Below, one piece after another: positions 62,951 through 64,000 of a stretch of DNA of 64,000 nucleotides. How positions within the stretch are numbered: the stretch's first letter is position 1; the number at the start of each line of letters is the position of its first letter. The stretch covers positions 15,518,001 to 15,582,000 of the forward strand of contig OY292276.1 of the NCBI GenBank assembly GCA_958496175.1. The letters are read 5' to 3'. This DNA is from Sisyra terminalis. Lineage: Eukaryota > Arthropoda > Insecta > Neuroptera > Sisyridae. The translations under genes were made by a program, and so were the position numbers. The notes under the pieces were generated by a model that ran no database searches, was not told the origin of the DNA, and was given only the letters and a program-made list of their open reading frames with translations.

Positions 62951-63397
62951 ACAGAGTTGATATTAAAAAACAACTTGCAGAAGCTATGAAAACTAATTTT
63001 CAATCATAAAAAACATTTATTGTACATTTGGATGGAAAGCATCACATCTTATAAATTGTACTTGAAGGTGTCATTGTATCAGCTGATGGACCTTTAAGCA
63101 ATCCCGAAATTATAACTGTCAATAAATTTAAACAATATTGGACAAAAATTGATACGAAAGACTGCAGTACTGCATTATCCAAACCACCTGTGTGAAATTC
63201 TGTTCAAATTTTCGGGATGGATATACAATTTTTTTTTCAACTTTGAGACTATAACAAGGAATTACTTAATTTGATTAATATATTTTTATGAAGGATTCCT
63301 GAAAGCGGCATCTCATTAAAGTCTTCGTTGGAATGCACTGCGCATATTGGATACCAGCTTTATACATTGTATGCACCAGCCTATGATAATGTTCAAC
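62951..63397. other. Possible decayed coding relic
   Basis: The frame at about 63015-63060 reads FIVHLDGKHHIL, reminiscent of the VHWDGK segment of an uncharacterised transposon-borne protein family. The following 300 bp is less AT-rich than average, but stops occur in every frame. Not enough to name. Confidence 0.25.
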
Positions 63398-63470
63398 CTA
63401 GAACATTCGAAAGCTCTAACAATGATACTGAGGAGAGACGGAAGACGTTCCAGAACACTGCATAAATAAC
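63398..63470 (+). repeat. Heat-shock-promoter-like repeat, fragment 3
   Basis: TAGAACATTCGAAAGCTCTA then ACAATGATACTGAGGAGAGA, then CGGAAGACGTTCCAGAACAC, matching the upstream half of the repeats at 7076 and 10205. The TATA-containing half is absent. Confidence 0.6.
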
Positions 63471-64000
63471 CGTGTTTTTTTTTATAAACTATATTTTTAT
63501 TTTATATTATTCTTATTATTTATAATTATAAATTATATATAAATTTTATAAATTAACATAAATGCTTTTACTGTTAAATATTCTAAAAAAAAAATCCTAA
63601 TGAACCCTTAAAAATTAATAACCGCAAAAATGTAACAATAAAAATTACAGAAGTGAATCTTTAACAAATATCTGCAGATTTGTTGCATTTGCTTACACAA
63701 ATTATTGGTTAGTAGCGCCAGTGGCTAACATGGTATCTGCAGATGATCTGCATATTTTGAAAGACTTCGTAGACTTCAGAAAAAATAATATAGTTTTGAT
63801 CAAAGTCAATCTTTGATATTTCTCTGGAGATACCTATTTACTTTAGCTGCATTTGATAAATGACTAATAACTGTAACAAAACGTAAAATGATTATGAGAC
63901 TAAAGAAAGATTTAAAAATAATACCAAAAAGTAGCAAAAGGTTATGTAAATTTATACTGCAATAATAAGCCAAAATATCGCCAATTTCTTGATCAAAAAT
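63471..64000. other. Non-coding window end
   Basis: AT-rich, including a TATA-rich run at about 63480-63560. Nothing recognised. Confidence 0.45.

Overview
The window reads as nuclear DNA of an insect: very AT-rich, genes split by short GT-AG introns (about 50 to 900 nt) and separated by degraded transposons. Supporting signs are a fatty acyl-CoA reductase, a tandem pair of CYP4-clan P450s, and jockey, mariner, hAT, copia and Penelope-type relics. I cannot name the species or the order from sequence alone.

About 7.8-39.1 kb is the gene-bearing part. On the + strand come a fatty acyl-CoA reductase (7836-9700), a TM2D1-type TM2-domain protein (12883-13565), a PUS1-type tRNA pseudouridine synthase (14007-15734), two tandem ten-exon P450 genes (18879-22107 and 23744-27397) and a METTL4-type MT-A70 methyltransferase (29286-30478). 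On the - strand are UDP-glucose 4-epimerase (30588-32720, tail to tail with METTL4) and a single-pass CUB-domain membrane protein I do not recognise (35806-39103). All eight were assembled by hand by joining exons with matching splice sites and phases. In each the summed exons give one uninterrupted frame. They form no obvious pathway together; the reductase and the P450s are the lipid/xenobiotic genes typical of insects.

About 0-7.8 kb and 39.1-64 kb hold almost no genes. They carry relics: a 711-bp hAT element with a perfect 8-bp target duplication; an RTE-like repeat; a three-copy palindromic MITE family; a four-copy tRNA-derived SINE family; two jockey reverse-transcriptase relics, one split by a mariner; a Penelope-type hammerhead-like motif; and a TA-flanked MITE full of short sub-repeats.

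Most unusual items: heat-shock-promoter-like repeats (HSE plus TATA) in inverted orientation on both sides of the reductase gene; loss of two P450 signature residues in the second P450 copy only; an apparent GC-AG intron in the epimerase gene; a cysteine-free CUB domain in the membrane protein; and a diverged 0.7-0.95 kb repeat pair in inverted orientation at 11.5 and 27.6 kb. I found no convincing wholly new multi-gene system.
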